Counted from the first letter of the stretch, positions 16,719 through 24,722 are shown. The stretch: DNA of 64,000 nt from Diaminobutyricibacter sp049994905 (GCF_049994905.1 NZ_CP188258.1:682001-746000); one strand, 5' to 3'. The notes: generated by a model from the letters alone, not told the origin. A program made the numbers and translations.

Positions 16719-17494
16719 CCATCGCACTCACCCACACCTTCATCCTCACCGGGCGCCAGCTTCGGGCGGCGAGCCGGTTCCCGGCCTTCCTCGTGATGAA
16801 CCTCGTGCAGCCGGTGATCTGGCTGCTGCTGTTCGGGCAGCTCTTCAAATCCGTCGTCGAGATCCCCGGGTTCGGGGCAGGGCAGAGCTATCTCGAATTC
16901 CTCACGCCCGGAATCGTCATGATGATGGCGCTGTTCGGCAGCGCGTGGTCGGGCACCGTGTACATCCAGGACATGCAGCGCGGCGTGATGGACCGGTTCC
17001 TCACCTCGCCGACGAGCAGGCCCGCGATGATCGTGTCGACGCTCATCTACCAGTCGATCCTGGCGATCGTGCAGAGCCTGATCGTGGTAGGGATCGCGTT
17101 CTGGGCCGGCGCGCGGTTCCCGGGCGGGGCCGTCGGCATCCTGATCCTGCTGCTCGCGGTCGTGCTGCTGACGGCGATCTTCTGCTCGCTGTCGAACGCG
17201 GCGGCCTTGCTTGCGCGGGAGCAGACGGTGCTGATCGGCATCTCGCAGCTGATCACGCTGCCGTTGATGTTCCTCAGCTCGGCGATCATGAACACCGCAC
17301 TCTCACCCGAATGGGTGCAGACCGTGGCGAAATACAACCCGTTCGAGTGGGCGGTCATCGTCGGGCGCGAGGCGCTGAGCGCGGCACCGGACTGGACGTC
17401 GATCTGGGTGCACGTCGGCCTGCTGTCGGCGCTCACGGTCGTCATGGCCGCGCTCGCGACCAGCGCTTTCCGCGTCTACCAGCGCTCGGCGTAG
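16715..17494 (+). CDS. ABC-2 type permease, DrrB-like
   Basis: A 259-residue inner-membrane protein with six hydrophobic segments typical of ABC-2 permeases (SRFPAFLVMNLVQPVIWLLLFG, FLTPGIVMMMALFGSAWSGT, and the loop MQRGVMDRFLTSPTSRPAM). It overlaps the ATPase gene by four bases (ATGA), so the two are co-translated and form one exporter. The substrate is not deducible; a drug or lipid is typical. The stop codon lies in a short tandem repeat. Confidence 0.92.
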   Translation: MTIALTHTFILTGRQLRAASRFPAFLVMNLVQPVIWLLLFGQLFKSVVEIPGFGAGQSYLEFLTPGIVMMMALFGSAWSGTVYIQDMQRGVMDRFLTSPTSRPAMIVSTLIYQSILAIVQSLIVVGIAFWAGARFPGGAVGILILLLAVVLLTAIFCSLSNAAALLAREQTVLIGISQLITLPLMFLSSAIMNTALSPEWVQTVAKYNPFEWAVIVGREALSAAPDWTSIWVHVGLLSALTVVMAALATSAFRVYQRSA

Positions 17495-17537
17495 CCTGCG
17501 CAGGTCGTAGCCTGCGCTGTTCGTAGCCTGCGCAGCT
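17490..17537. repeat. Three 16-bp tandem repeats over the permease stop codon
   Basis: The unit CGTAGCCTGCGC plus four variable bases occurs three times (17490, 17506, 17522). The first copy contains the TAG stop of the permease gene. Its role is unknown; slippage is likely. Confidence 0.7.
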
Positions 17538-17629
17538 CCCGTCGCCCGCGACCGATGTTGTGGCAACCAATCGAACCGGCAGGACGTGGCGATACGAGGA
17601 GTGGCGAGCGGGCGCAGCCCGCGTCGTCC

Positions 17630-18382
17630 TTAGAAGAGGTCGGGGCTCGGGGCGCTCGCGTGGCGAATGGACACGTCGGCGTGACGGTCGAACCGGTAGC
17701 CGACGCCGCGAACGGTGCGCACGATGTCTTCGAAACGGCCGAGCTTGGCCCGCAGGCGGCGCACGTGCACGTCGATGGTCCGCTCGTTCGGCACTTCATC
17801 GTCGGCCGCGCTCCACAGCGACGCGATGAGCTCGGCGCGCTCGATGGTGCGGCCCTCACGCAGCACCAGGTACTGCAGCAGCTCGAACTCCTTGTAGGTG
17901 AGGGCGGCGGGCTGGTTGTCGAGGATCAGGCGCTTGCGCGAGATGTCGACGACGACGCCGCCGGAGGCGCGATCCTCGTCCTCTTCTTCGGTGACATTGC
18001 GGTGCTTGGCGATGGCGGAAGGGTCCTGCAGGGCGAGGCGAACCACATCCACGTCGCGGCCGCCCGCGCCTTCCGGGGCGAGTGCGACGGCTGCGTAGGT
18101 CTCGGCCGAGGGGGCGAGTTCGGCCGTCAGGCGCTTGAGCGCCTCGACGATGCGGCCCAGGTCGGTGCCTGCGGCGGCGGCCTTCGCTTCGTCGATGCCG
18201 ACGTAGAGGACGAATCCGCGGGCTTCGGTCCCGTTCGGGACGGCGCGGATCTTCGCGGTCGGGGCAGTCGGGGCGGTCGGGGCTGCCGGGGCGGCTGGAG
18301 CTGCCGGGGCCGTATCGGGTGCGGCGGCGAGACGGCGGGCGGGGGAGTAAGAGGGAGCAGTGTCGACGGTTGCGAGAGACAT
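17630..18382 (-). CDS. OmpR/PhoB-type winged-helix DNA-binding protein without receiver
   Basis: A 250-residue protein whose C-terminal half (about 140-235) is a complete Trans_reg_C DNA-binding domain: LTYKEFELLQYLVLREGRTI, ERAELIASLW, ERTIDVHVRRLRAKLG and IVRTVRGVGYRF. The N-terminal half is not a phosphorylatable receiver: it has an Ala/Pro repeat tract (about 25-45) and a LYVGIDEAKAAAAG region of unknown fold, with no conserved Asp-Asp/Lys set. It therefore belongs to an atypical or orphan regulator group. A small leaderless Cys-rich ORF lies about 210 nt upstream on the same strand. The start ATG at 18382 is preceded by AAAGGA. Confidence 0.8.
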   Translation of the reverse strand: MSLATVDTAPSYSPARRLAAAPDTAPAAPAAPAAPTAPTAPTAKIRAVPNGTEARGFVLYVGIDEAKAAAAGTDLGRIVEALKRLTAELAPSAETYAAVALAPEGAGGRDVDVVRLALQDPSAIAKHRNVTEEEDEDRASGGVVVDISRKRLILDNQPAALTYKEFELLQYLVLREGRTIERAELIASLWSAADDEVPNERTIDVHVRRLRAKLGRFEDIVRTVRGVGYRFDRHADVSIRHASAPSPDLF

Positions 18383-18592
18383 GGGAGGAATCCTTTGAGT
18401 GATGATGCGGTGAATCCGTCGCAGATCTGGTCGTCCAGTGCCGAGAAGGGGTACGGCTGTGCCAGGGATTCGAGTGTTGTGTTGGGCCTCAGATCGGCCG
18501 TGATCGGATGCGGGTGTGGGGCATCCGGGGAGTCCGCGTCCGCTACGACTCAGTAGGTCGGCGGCGTCGGGACTCGGCGAAGGGTCGCTAGA
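18383..18592 (-). other. Untranslated leader between the Cys-rich small ORF and the winged-helix gene
   Basis: No gene is seen here. The RNA read on the minus strand could form CGGATGC/GCATCCG (18505-18527, 9-nt loop) and GGCC-GATCTGA-GGCC (18487-18501), followed by the ribosome binding site of the regulator gene. No T-run terminator is present. The segment would be the place for any attenuation linked to the small ORF. Confidence 0.4.
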
Positions 18593-18697
18593 TTAGCGGC
18601 ACATTCGGCAACACATGACAGCGTCACGGCCGGGCATCATCATGCCGGCATCCCCAGGGGCCTCGAAGGAGGTCAGGGTACGCGAGTTGTCAGTCAT
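18593..18697 (-). CDS. Leaderless 34-residue Cys-rich peptide (putative leader peptide)
   Basis: A short ORF on the minus strand encodes 34 residues starting MTDNSRTLTSFEAPGDAG and ending VMCCRMCR before TAA. All three cysteines lie in the last six residues. It sits exactly behind a very good promoter (TTGACA, 18-nt spacer, TTTACT, 7 nt, ATG), so the message would begin at its start codon. Actinobacteria use short peptides with Cys near the end as attenuators that sense cysteine supply; this fits that pattern by architecture. No homologue is recognised with certainty. The next gene on the strand encodes the OmpR-type regulator. Confidence 0.5.
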   Translation of the reverse strand: MTDNSRTLTSFEAPGDAGMMMPGRDAVMCCRMCR

Positions 18698-18704
18698 GCT
18701 CGCA

Positions 18705-18734
18705 AGTAAAACGGAGAATGACTCTCGATGTCAA
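18705..18734 (-). promoter_or_regulatory. Consensus-like promoter of the Cys-rich small ORF
   Basis: Read on the minus strand: TTGACA (18734-18729), an 18-nt spacer, and TTTACT (18710-18705), then TGCGAGC and ATG. The -35 is a perfect sigma-70 consensus, which is rare among the promoters of this window. Confidence 0.65.
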
Positions 18735-18750
18735 ATCATTACGGAATGTT

Positions 18751-19383
18751 TCAGACTGTTCCGTAGAGGCGATCGCCCGCGTCGCCGAGACCCGGCACGA
18801 TGTAGCCGTTCTCATTGAGGCGTTCGTCGAGGGCACCGAGCACGATGGTGACGTCGCGGCCCTCGGTCGCCTTCTCGAGCGCGGCGAGCCCTTCCGGGGC
18901 TGCGAGGAGGCAGATCGCCGTCACATCGACCGCGCCGCGCTTGAAGAGGAATTCGATCGCGGTGCCGAGCGAGCCGCCGGTGGCCAGCATCGGATCGAGC
19001 ACGAAGCACTGGCGGTCCGACAGGTCTTCGGGCAGGCGCTCTGCATAGGTCGTCGGCTCGAGCGTCTCCTCGTTGCGCACCATTCCGAGAAAGCCGACCT
19101 CTGCGCTCGGCATGAGCTTCACCATGCCCTCGAGCATCCCGAGACCGGCCCGCAGGATGGGCACGACCAATGGTTTCGGCTGGCTGAGCGTCACGCCCGT
19201 CGTCGTCGTCACCGGGGTCTCGATATCGATCGGCTCGACCCGCACCGCCCGCGTCGCCTCGTATGCGAGAAGCGTGACGAGCTCTTCGGTCAGTGCCCGG
19301 AAGACCACCGACGGGGTGTTCTTGTTGCGGAGCACCGTCAGCTTGTGAGTGATCAAGGGGTGGTCTGCAACGTGGACTCGCAT
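18751..19383 (-). CDS. upp: Uracil phosphoribosyltransferase
   Basis: A 210-residue enzyme making UMP from uracil and PRPP. Family motifs are complete: N-terminal VHVADHPLITHKLTVLRNKNT, LRAGLGMLEGMVKLMP, the PRPP loop VLDPMLATGGS (about 129-139), and the uracil-binding GLGDAGDRLYGT at the C-terminus. Start ATG with TAGATT six bases upstream suggests a leaderless mRNA. It is divergent from tadA. It completes a cytosine to uracil to UMP salvage route with the Fcy1-like deaminase encoded near the left end. Confidence 0.97.
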   Translation of the reverse strand: MRVHVADHPLITHKLTVLRNKNTPSVVFRALTEELVTLLAYEATRAVRVEPIDIETPVTTTTGVTLSQPKPLVVPILRAGLGMLEGMVKLMPSAEVGFLGMVRNEETLEPTTYAERLPEDLSDRQCFVLDPMLATGGSLGTAIEFLFKRGAVDVTAICLLAAPEGLAALEKATEGRDVTIVLGALDERLNENGYIVPGLGDAGDRLYGTV

Positions 19384-19436
19384 AGGCTCAATCTATCGGA
19401 CTGCCGCGAAGAGCGCCCGGCGAACGGAGGACACGC

Positions 19437-19904
19437 GTGGCCCTGGCCGCCCCCGCCGGATTCGACGCACTCATGCGCGCCGCGATCGCCGAGGCGAGGC
19501 GCGCGCTGGACACCGGCGACGTTCCCGTCGCAGCCCTTGTCGTGGATGCGGATGGCCGGGTCATCGGCACCGGACGCAACGAGCGCGAGCTGCGCCACGA
19601 TCCCACCGCCCATGCCGAAGTGCTGGCTCTGCGTGAGGCCGCGACCGCCCGCGACGACTGGCACCTCGAGGGATGCACGCTCGTTGTCACCCTGGAACCG
19701 TGCGTGATGTGCGCGGGGGCGATCCTTGCGGCGCGGGTGCCGCGGGTGGTGTTCGGAGCCTGGGACGAGAAGGCCGGAGCGGCCGGTTCGGTGTACGACG
19801 TGCTCCGCGACCGGCGGCTCAACCATCGGGTCGAAGTCTTCGCGGGTGTCGAAGCCGAGGCCTGCGGTGAACTGCTGTACGACTTCTTCGTCGCGAAACG
19901 CTGA
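19437..19904 (+). CDS. tadA: tRNA adenosine(34) deaminase
   Basis: A 155-residue cytidine-deaminase-fold enzyme that converts A34 of tRNA-Arg(ACG) to inosine. The zinc site is His59-Ala-Glu61 (DPTAHAEVLALREA) and Cys89/Cys92 (LEPCVMCAGAI); FGAWDEKAGAAGSVYD and the C-terminal LLYDFFVAKR are TadA-specific. The start is GTG at 19437 with CGGAGG as ribosome binding site. It is divergent from upp, an order often seen in actinobacteria. Confidence 0.93.
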   Translation: MALAAPAGFDALMRAAIAEARRALDTGDVPVAALVVDADGRVIGTGRNERELRHDPTAHAEVLALREAATARDDWHLEGCTLVVTLEPCVMCAGAILAARVPRVVFGAWDEKAGAAGSVYDVLRDRRLNHRVEVFAGVEAEACGELLYDFFVAKR

Positions 19905-19926
19905 ACCTGGAGCGAAACGGCGCCTC

Positions 19927-20889
19927 TTACTCGAGGCCTTTGATGACGATGGCGTCGGTGGTCGGGTGGGTGCCTTCCGGGTCGACCCACACGTCGGGCT
20001 CGATGTAGATCACGCGTGCGACGGGCACAGCTTTGCGGATGCGCGCCTCCACGACGTCGATCGCGTTCGCCACATCAGCGAGCCGGTCGTCGCCCGCGAC
20101 AGCGACTTTCGTCGCGACCATGAGTTCGTCGGGGCCGAGGTACAGCGTCTTCATGTGGATGATGCGCTCCACCTCGTGGCCGTCGAGCACCGCGCGCTCG
20201 ATCGCAGCGATGTCGTCGTCGCTCGCTCCCTCGCCGACGAGCAGGCTCTTCGTCTCGATTCCGAGCACGACCGCGACGACGATGAGCAGTGAGCCGATGA
20301 GCAGGGTGCCGATCGCGTCGAACACACTGTTGTGGGTGATCGCGGTGAGTCCGACGCCGAGCAGCGCGAACACCAGGCCGATGAGGGCTGCGACGTCTTC
20401 GAGGAGGACGACCGGCAGCTCGGGCGCTTTGGCCCTGCGGATGAACTGGGCCCACGACTGGGCACCCTTGAGCGGGGTGGACTCGCGCACCGCAGTGCGC
20501 AGCGAGAAGCTCTCGAGGCCGATGGCGATGACCAGCACGAGGAGCGGCACCCAGACGTTCTCGAGCGGATGCGGATGGGTGAGCTTGTCGATGCCTTCGT
20601 AGAGGGAGAAGACGCCTCCGACCGAGAACAGGATGATCGACACGACGAAGGCGTACACGTAGCGTTCGCGCCCGTAGCCGAACGGATGCTCCTTGTCGGC
20701 TTGCTTCTTCGCCTGGCGGCCGCCGAGCATGAGCAGCAGCTGGTTTCCGGAGTCCGCCAGCGAGTGCACGCCCTCGGCGAGCATCGAGGAGGAGCCGGAC
20801 ACGAACCATGCGATGAACTTGGTCAGCGCGATCCCGAGGTTCGCCAGCAGGGCCGCCACGATCGCCTTGTTTCCACCGGATGCGCTCAT
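19927..20889 (-). CDS. Cation diffusion facilitator family transporter
   Basis: A 320-residue membrane protein of the CDF family that exports divalent metals (Zn, Fe, Mn, Co) in exchange for protons. Six membrane segments lie in the first 215 residues, with the metal-site segment EGVHSLADSGNQ (about 39-50). A cytoplasmic C-terminal domain of about 100 residues follows. The stretch KKQADKEHPFGYGRERY is a family hallmark. The metal cannot be assigned. It shares a very short divergent promoter with proC: 23 nt between start codons and one palindromic -10 element. Confidence 0.92.
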   Translation of the reverse strand: MSASGGNKAIVAALLANLGIALTKFIAWFVSGSSSMLAEGVHSLADSGNQLLLMLGGRQAKKQADKEHPFGYGRERYVYAFVVSIILFSVGGVFSLYEGIDKLTHPHPLENVWVPLLVLVIAIGLESFSLRTAVRESTPLKGAQSWAQFIRRAKAPELPVVLLEDVAALIGLVFALLGVGLTAITHNSVFDAIGTLLIGSLLIVVAVVLGIETKSLLVGEGASDDDIAAIERAVLDGHEVERIIHMKTLYLGPDELMVATKVAVAGDDRLADVANAIDVVEARIRKAVPVARVIYIEPDVWVDPEGTHPTTDAIVIKGLE

Positions 20890-20896
20890 GCTGACA

Positions 20897-20906
20897 ATCC
20901 TAGGAT
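20897..20906. promoter_or_regulatory. Symmetric -10 element shared by the CDF and proC genes
   Basis: The perfect 10-bp palindrome ATCCTAGGAT gives TAGGAT on each strand. On the plus strand it ends six bases before the proC GTG; on the minus strand it ends seven bases before the CDF ATG. Both genes could thus be transcribed as leaderless messages from one bidirectional promoter. Confidence 0.6.
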
Positions 20907-20912
20907 GGTCCT

Positions 20913-21761
20913 GTGACTGAGACGCAGAGCATCATCCTTCCCACCATCGCGATCCTGGGGGCCGGGTCGATGGGCCGCGCCATCCTCAGCGGGCTCCAGA
21001 ATCCGCGGGTCACGGTCGAAGGCGGCATCCGTGTGACGAACCGTACGAGGGAGAGAGCGCGTGAGTTCGCAGGCGTTCCCGGTATCACGGCGTTCGCGAC
21101 TGAGGAGGAGGGCGACGCCAACCGCCTCGCGGTCGACGGCGCCGAGATCGTCCTGGTCGCGGTCAAGCCGCACATGGTGCCCGACCTGCTGCGCGAGATC
21201 GCCGATTCGGTCACGCCGGGCGCGGTGATCGTGAGCGTTGCGGCGGGTGTGACGACCGCCACCTTCGAATCGCACCTTCCCGCGACGGTCTCTGTCGTGC
21301 GATCGATGCCGAACACGCCTGCGATCGTCGGACGTGCCGTCACCGGCATCAGCGGCGGACACCGGTCGGCCCCGGACGACCTGGCGGTCGTGCGCACCCT
21401 TTTCGAGACGGTCGGCGAGGTGGTCGAGGTTCCGGAGAGCAAACTGGATGCCCTGAGCACGATCTCCGGGTCCGGTCCGGCCTACGTCTTCTACCTCATC
21501 GAGCAGCTCACGGCGACCGCCGTGGACAAGGGCTTCACCCCGGCGCAGGCGAGACAGCTCGTTCACGGGACGTTCCTCGGCGCATCCGAGCTGCTCGTCG
21601 CATCCGGTGAGGACCCTGCCGAGCTGCGCCGTCGGGTGACGAGCCCGAACGGCACCACCGAGCGGGCGATCGGCGTGCTGGAGTCCGCCGACCTCAAAGC
21701 GCTCTTCGATCGCGCCACCGACGCCGCCCTCGCGCGGGCGCGCGAGCTCGCCCAGTCCTGA
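20913..21761 (+). CDS. proC: Pyrroline-5-carboxylate reductase
   Basis: A 282-residue enzyme for the last step of proline synthesis, reducing P5C with NAD(P)H. The Rossmann motif is ILGAGSMGRAIL (about 12-23). The domain joining DALSTISGSGPAYVFYLIEQL and the C-terminal signature ELRRRVTSPNGTTERAI are complete. The start is GTG at 20913 with TAGGAT six bases before it. A long hairpin after the stop separates it from the convergent potassium-uptake genes. Confidence 0.96.
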   Translation: MTETQSIILPTIAILGAGSMGRAILSGLQNPRVTVEGGIRVTNRTRERAREFAGVPGITAFATEEEGDANRLAVDGAEIVLVAVKPHMVPDLLREIADSVTPGAVIVSVAAGVTTATFESHLPATVSVVRSMPNTPAIVGRAVTGISGGHRSAPDDLAVVRTLFETVGEVVEVPESKLDALSTISGSGPAYVFYLIEQLTATAVDKGFTPAQARQLVHGTFLGASELLVASGEDPAELRRRVTSPNGTTERAIGVLESADLKALFDRATDAALARARELAQS

Positions 21762-21768
21762 ACCTCAT

Positions 21769-21825
21769 CGAGCACAGGAAAAGGCACCCTCAGACTCAGG
21801 ATTGAGGTGCTTCTTCCTGTGCTCG
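21769..21825. terminator. Bidirectional hairpin between proC and trkA
   Basis: CGAGCACAGGAAAAGGCACC (21769-21788) pairs with the complementary arm ending at 21825 (18 of 20 positions). It lies between two convergent genes and would end both. The stem includes A/T pairs instead of a separate T-tract. Confidence 0.65.
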
Positions 21826-21854
21826 GCGAAGTCGGGCGAAGGGAAGAAGGAGCG

Positions 21855-22526
21855 CTAGGCGTCGAGGGCGGCGAAGCGCTCGATGTCGCCGGATGCGCCG
21901 GACACGATGATGAGGTCGTGATCGGAGACGACGGTGTCCGCGGTCGCATACGTGAACGGCTTGCCCGGACCCTTGACCCCGACCACCGTGATGTTGTGTT
22001 TGCGCCGCACCGCCGACTCCGAGAGGGGCACCCCGCGGATCGGCTTCGGCGGGTACATCTTCACGAGCGCGAAATCGTCGTCGAATTCGATGAAGTCGAG
22101 CATCCGCCCCGAGACGAGGTGGGCGACCCGTTCCCCGGCTTCGGCCTCGGGGTAGATCACATGGTTGGCGCCGATGCGTTCGAGGATCGTGCCGTGCGAC
22201 TGCGAGATCGCTTTCGCCCAGATCTGCGGGATCTTCAGGTCGACGAGGTTGGCCGTGATGAGCACGCTCGCTTCGACGGACGACCCCACCGCGACCACGG
22301 CGACGGAGAAGTCCTGCGCCCCGATCTGCCGCAGTGCGTCGATCGACTTCGCGTCGGCCTGCACCGCGTGGGTGACCCGCTCGGCCCATTCCTGCACGAG
22401 CACGGCGTCCGAGTCGATGGCGAGCACCTGGCGGTCGAGCCGATCGAGCTGCTGTGCCGTCGAAGCGCCGAACCGCCCGAGACCGATCACGAGGACGGGG
22501 GCGTCATGCCTGATCCGGTCAACCAA
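21855..22526 (-). CDS. TrkA/KtrA-type potassium channel regulatory subunit
   Basis: A 223-residue cytoplasmic RCK protein. The N-terminal Rossmann domain (VLVIGLGRFGASTAQQL, IDSDA) binds nucleotide; the C-terminal RCK_C domain (about 140-223) is complete. Such octameric rings gate the TrkH/KtrB channel encoded directly before it. The start is TTG at 22526, overlapping the channel gene by 8 nt, with GAGAGG as ribosome binding site; no better start exists before the Rossmann motif. Confidence 0.9.
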   Translation of the reverse strand: MVDRIRHDAPVLVIGLGRFGASTAQQLDRLDRQVLAIDSDAVLVQEWAERVTHAVQADAKSIDALRQIGAQDFSVAVVAVGSSVEASVLITANLVDLKIPQIWAKAISQSHGTILERIGANHVIYPEAEAGERVAHLVSGRMLDFIEFDDDFALVKMYPPKPIRGVPLSESAVRRKHNITVVGVKGPGKPFTYATADTVVSDHDLIIVSGASGDIERFAALDA

Positions 22527-23964
22527 CGAGGGGCCTCTCTTCTGGACGCTGGAACAGCTGACGCCGCTGGCTTTGCGCCAGGGCGGCCGCGAGTGTCACT
22601 GTACCAACGCGCCCGAGGAACATCGTCGTCGCCATCACGTAGATGCCGACGTCAGGGAGCTTCTCGGTCAGCCCGGTCGAGAGCCCGCACGTGGCGAACG
22701 CCGAGATGACGTCGAAGAGCACGTGATCGAGGGGCGCCTTGGTGATCTGCAGGATGACGATGCTCGACACGGCCACGGTCGTCGCGCCCCAGAGCACGAT
22801 GGCGACCGAGAGCCGCAGCACGTCGCCGGGGATGCGGCGGCGGAACGCATCCATCGATTCGACACCGCGCGCCTCGGCCAGCGCGGCGAGGAAGAGCACG
22901 GCGAGCGTCGTGACTTTGATTCCGCCGGCGGTGGACGCCGAGCCGCCGCCGATGAACATGAGCATGTCGGTGACGAGCAGGCTCGACCCGTTCAATTTGC
23001 TGATGTCGATGGTGGCGAACCCTCCGGAGCGGGCCATCGTCGACAGGAAGAACGACTGGAAGATCGTGTGCCCGGGGTCGAGGCCGCCGAAGGTCTTCGG
23101 GTTGCCGGATTCGAGGATGATGTACAGCACGGCGCCGGAGACCAGCAGGATGACCATCATCCACAGGGTCAGCCGCAGGTGCAGCGACCACCGCCGGCGC
23201 CCGCGGGTGCCGCGCCGCAGGTTCCGGGCGATCGCGTAGATCACGGGAAACCCGATCGCACCGAGGAAGACGCCGATCATCAGCGCACCGAGGAACCAGT
23301 AGTCCTCGGCGAAAGGCGCCAGCCCTTCGGCGTTGGGGGTGAACCCCGTGTTGGTGAAGGCCATGGCCGAGTAGTAGAGGCTGTTGAGGGCGGACTCGCC
23401 GGCAGGGATGCCCGCCAGCAGCATCCGGGGAAACAGCAGCGCCGCGACGATCGCTTCGATGACGACCATGCTCGCCGCGATCGTCACGAGAAGGTTGCCG
23501 ATCTCGCCCAGCCGCACCGCCTGTCCTTCGGCGACGGGGCCGCTGTGGATCCGCAGCTGGTTGGAATCGCTGGCCGCCATGAGCCTGGCGCGGAGTCCGA
23601 GCCTGCGCGAGATCACGAGCCCGAGAATGGATGCCATGGTCAGCACGCCGACCGCGCCGATCTGCACGCCGACATAGACGAGCACGTGGCCGAACCCCGA
23701 CCAGTGAGTGGCCATGTTCACGGTGGAGAGCCCCGTGACGCAGATGACGGACACCGCCGTGAACAGGGCGTCTGCGAGGGGCGTCGCGCTTCCTTCGACA
23801 CTCGCGATCGGCAGGGAGAACAGGAGCGTGAACACGAGGATCAGCGCCACGAAGACGACGATCGCGAACCGTGACGGGCTGCGGCCCGCGAAACCGTTGA
23901 CCGCGTCTCTGGCCCGTCCGGTCCAGGTGGTCGGCGTGAGGCGCGAAACCCGGGCTGCGTTCAT
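22519..23964 (-). CDS. TrkH/KtrB-type potassium uptake channel
   Basis: A 481-residue membrane protein of the Trk/Ktr/HKT superfamily. Four M1-P-M2 repeats are seen, with selectivity-filter-like turns such as VICVTGLSTVN, AFTNTGFTPN, SGGFATIDIS and TCGLSTGL. It forms the K+ translocation pathway and works with the RCK subunit encoded next (8-nt overlap). Length is near that of KtrB proteins. Start ATG has the ribosome binding site GGGGAGGAGC. Confidence 0.93.
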   Translation of the reverse strand: MNAARVSRLTPTTWTGRARDAVNGFAGRSPSRFAIVVFVALILVFTLLFSLPIASVEGSATPLADALFTAVSVICVTGLSTVNMATHWSGFGHVLVYVGVQIGAVGVLTMASILGLVISRRLGLRARLMAASDSNQLRIHSGPVAEGQAVRLGEIGNLLVTIAASMVVIEAIVAALLFPRMLLAGIPAGESALNSLYYSAMAFTNTGFTPNAEGLAPFAEDYWFLGALMIGVFLGAIGFPVIYAIARNLRRGTRGRRRWSLHLRLTLWMMVILLVSGAVLYIILESGNPKTFGGLDPGHTIFQSFFLSTMARSGGFATIDISKLNGSSLLVTDMLMFIGGGSASTAGGIKVTTLAVLFLAALAEARGVESMDAFRRRIPGDVLRLSVAIVLWGATTVAVSSIVILQITKAPLDHVLFDVISAFATCGLSTGLTEKLPDVGIYVMATTMFLGRVGTVTLAAALAQSQRRQLFQRPEERPLVG

Positions 23965-24036
23965 CCGTTGCTCCTCCCCGCGACAGGCAACAGCTTGTCA
24001 TGGTACTCCGGCGCGGGAAGTGACTACCCTTGACCC

Positions 24037-24465
24037 ATGGCCGACATCTTTGACGTGATCGCAGACGCGACCCGACGCGAGATCCTCCGCGTCCTGCTCG
24101 ACCGATACGTCGACGACGTGCATCATTCCGGAGAGATCAGCGTCTCCGAGATCGTCGCGAAGCTCGAGCTGAGCCAGCCGACCGTGTCGAAGCACCTGAA
24201 GGTGCTGCGGGATGCCGGGCTCGTGAAGGTGCGCGAGGAGGGCCAGCATCGCTACTACCAGCTCGCCTCGGGTCCGCTCGAAGATGTCGAGGATTGGGTG
24301 ATCCCGTTCCTCTCCTCCGATTTCGAGGAGCTCGGGGCCAGCGAAGCGCTCGCCCAGGAGACGCGTGAGTTCGCCGGGTCGGTCGGCAAGGTCCTCGCCG
24401 ACACGAGCCATCGGGTGACCACGGCGGTCGAGAAGGTCACGCCCCGAAAGTGGCGCCGCGAATAG
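24037..24465 (+). CDS. ArsR-type winged-helix transcriptional regulator
   Basis: A 142-residue protein with an ArsR/SmtB-like winged helix: FDVIADATRREILRVLL, then ISVSEIVAKLELSQPTVSKHLKVLRDAGLVKV and the wing EEGQHRYYQL. No metal-binding Cys motif (CxC) is present, so it is probably not a metal sensor. The C-terminal 45 residues are a charged helix. TACCCT six bases upstream of ATG suggests a leaderless message. It is followed by the bldC-like gene. Confidence 0.88.
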   Translation: MADIFDVIADATRREILRVLLDRYVDDVHHSGEISVSEIVAKLELSQPTVSKHLKVLRDAGLVKVREEGQHRYYQLASGPLEDVEDWVIPFLSSDFEELGASEALAQETREFAGSVGKVLADTSHRVTTAVEKVTPRKWRRE

Positions 24466-24527
24466 GTTCATTACTTGCGTCACACGAGTAACATTGCGCG
24501 TACCCGAAACGCAAAGGACCATTCGAG

Positions 24528-24722
24528 ATGGCTGCCGATCTTTCTGACGTGCGCTTCCTGACTGTTGCCGAGGTCGCCGACATGATGCGCGTTTCACGTA
24601 TGACCGTGTACCGGCTCGTGCACTCCGGGGAGCTTCCGGCGATCCGTTTCGGGCGGTCGTTCCGGGTCCCGGAGTCGGCCGTCACGCATGCCCTGGAGAA
24701 CCACGTCGCCGAGACCGCCTAG
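24528..24722 (+). CDS. BldC-family MerR-like DNA-binding protein
   Basis: A 64-residue single-domain protein: FLTVAEVADMMRVSRMTVYRLVHSGELPAIRFGRSFRVPESAV is the winged helix of the BldC/excisionase family. BldC is a developmental regulator in Streptomyces; in non-sporulating actinobacteria the role of the homologue is unclear. The upstream region contains TTACT...AGTAA (24471-24491), a possible operator. Its position just before the bS22 gene is typical for actinobacteria and argues against a phage excisionase. Confidence 0.88.
   Translation: MAADLSDVRFLTVAEVADMMRVSRMTVYRLVHSGELPAIRFGRSFRVPESAVTHALENHVAETA

Noticed and set aside
18615..18818. 67-codon plus-strand ORF between the winged-helix gene and upp
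   Set aside because: No ribosome binding site, no similarity, and it runs into upp antisense. The minus-strand Cys-rich ORF with a consensus promoter is the better explanation.
22165..23874. 569-codon plus-strand frame opposite trkA/trkH
   Set aside because: Antisense of a clear membrane channel gene; low-complexity charged translation.
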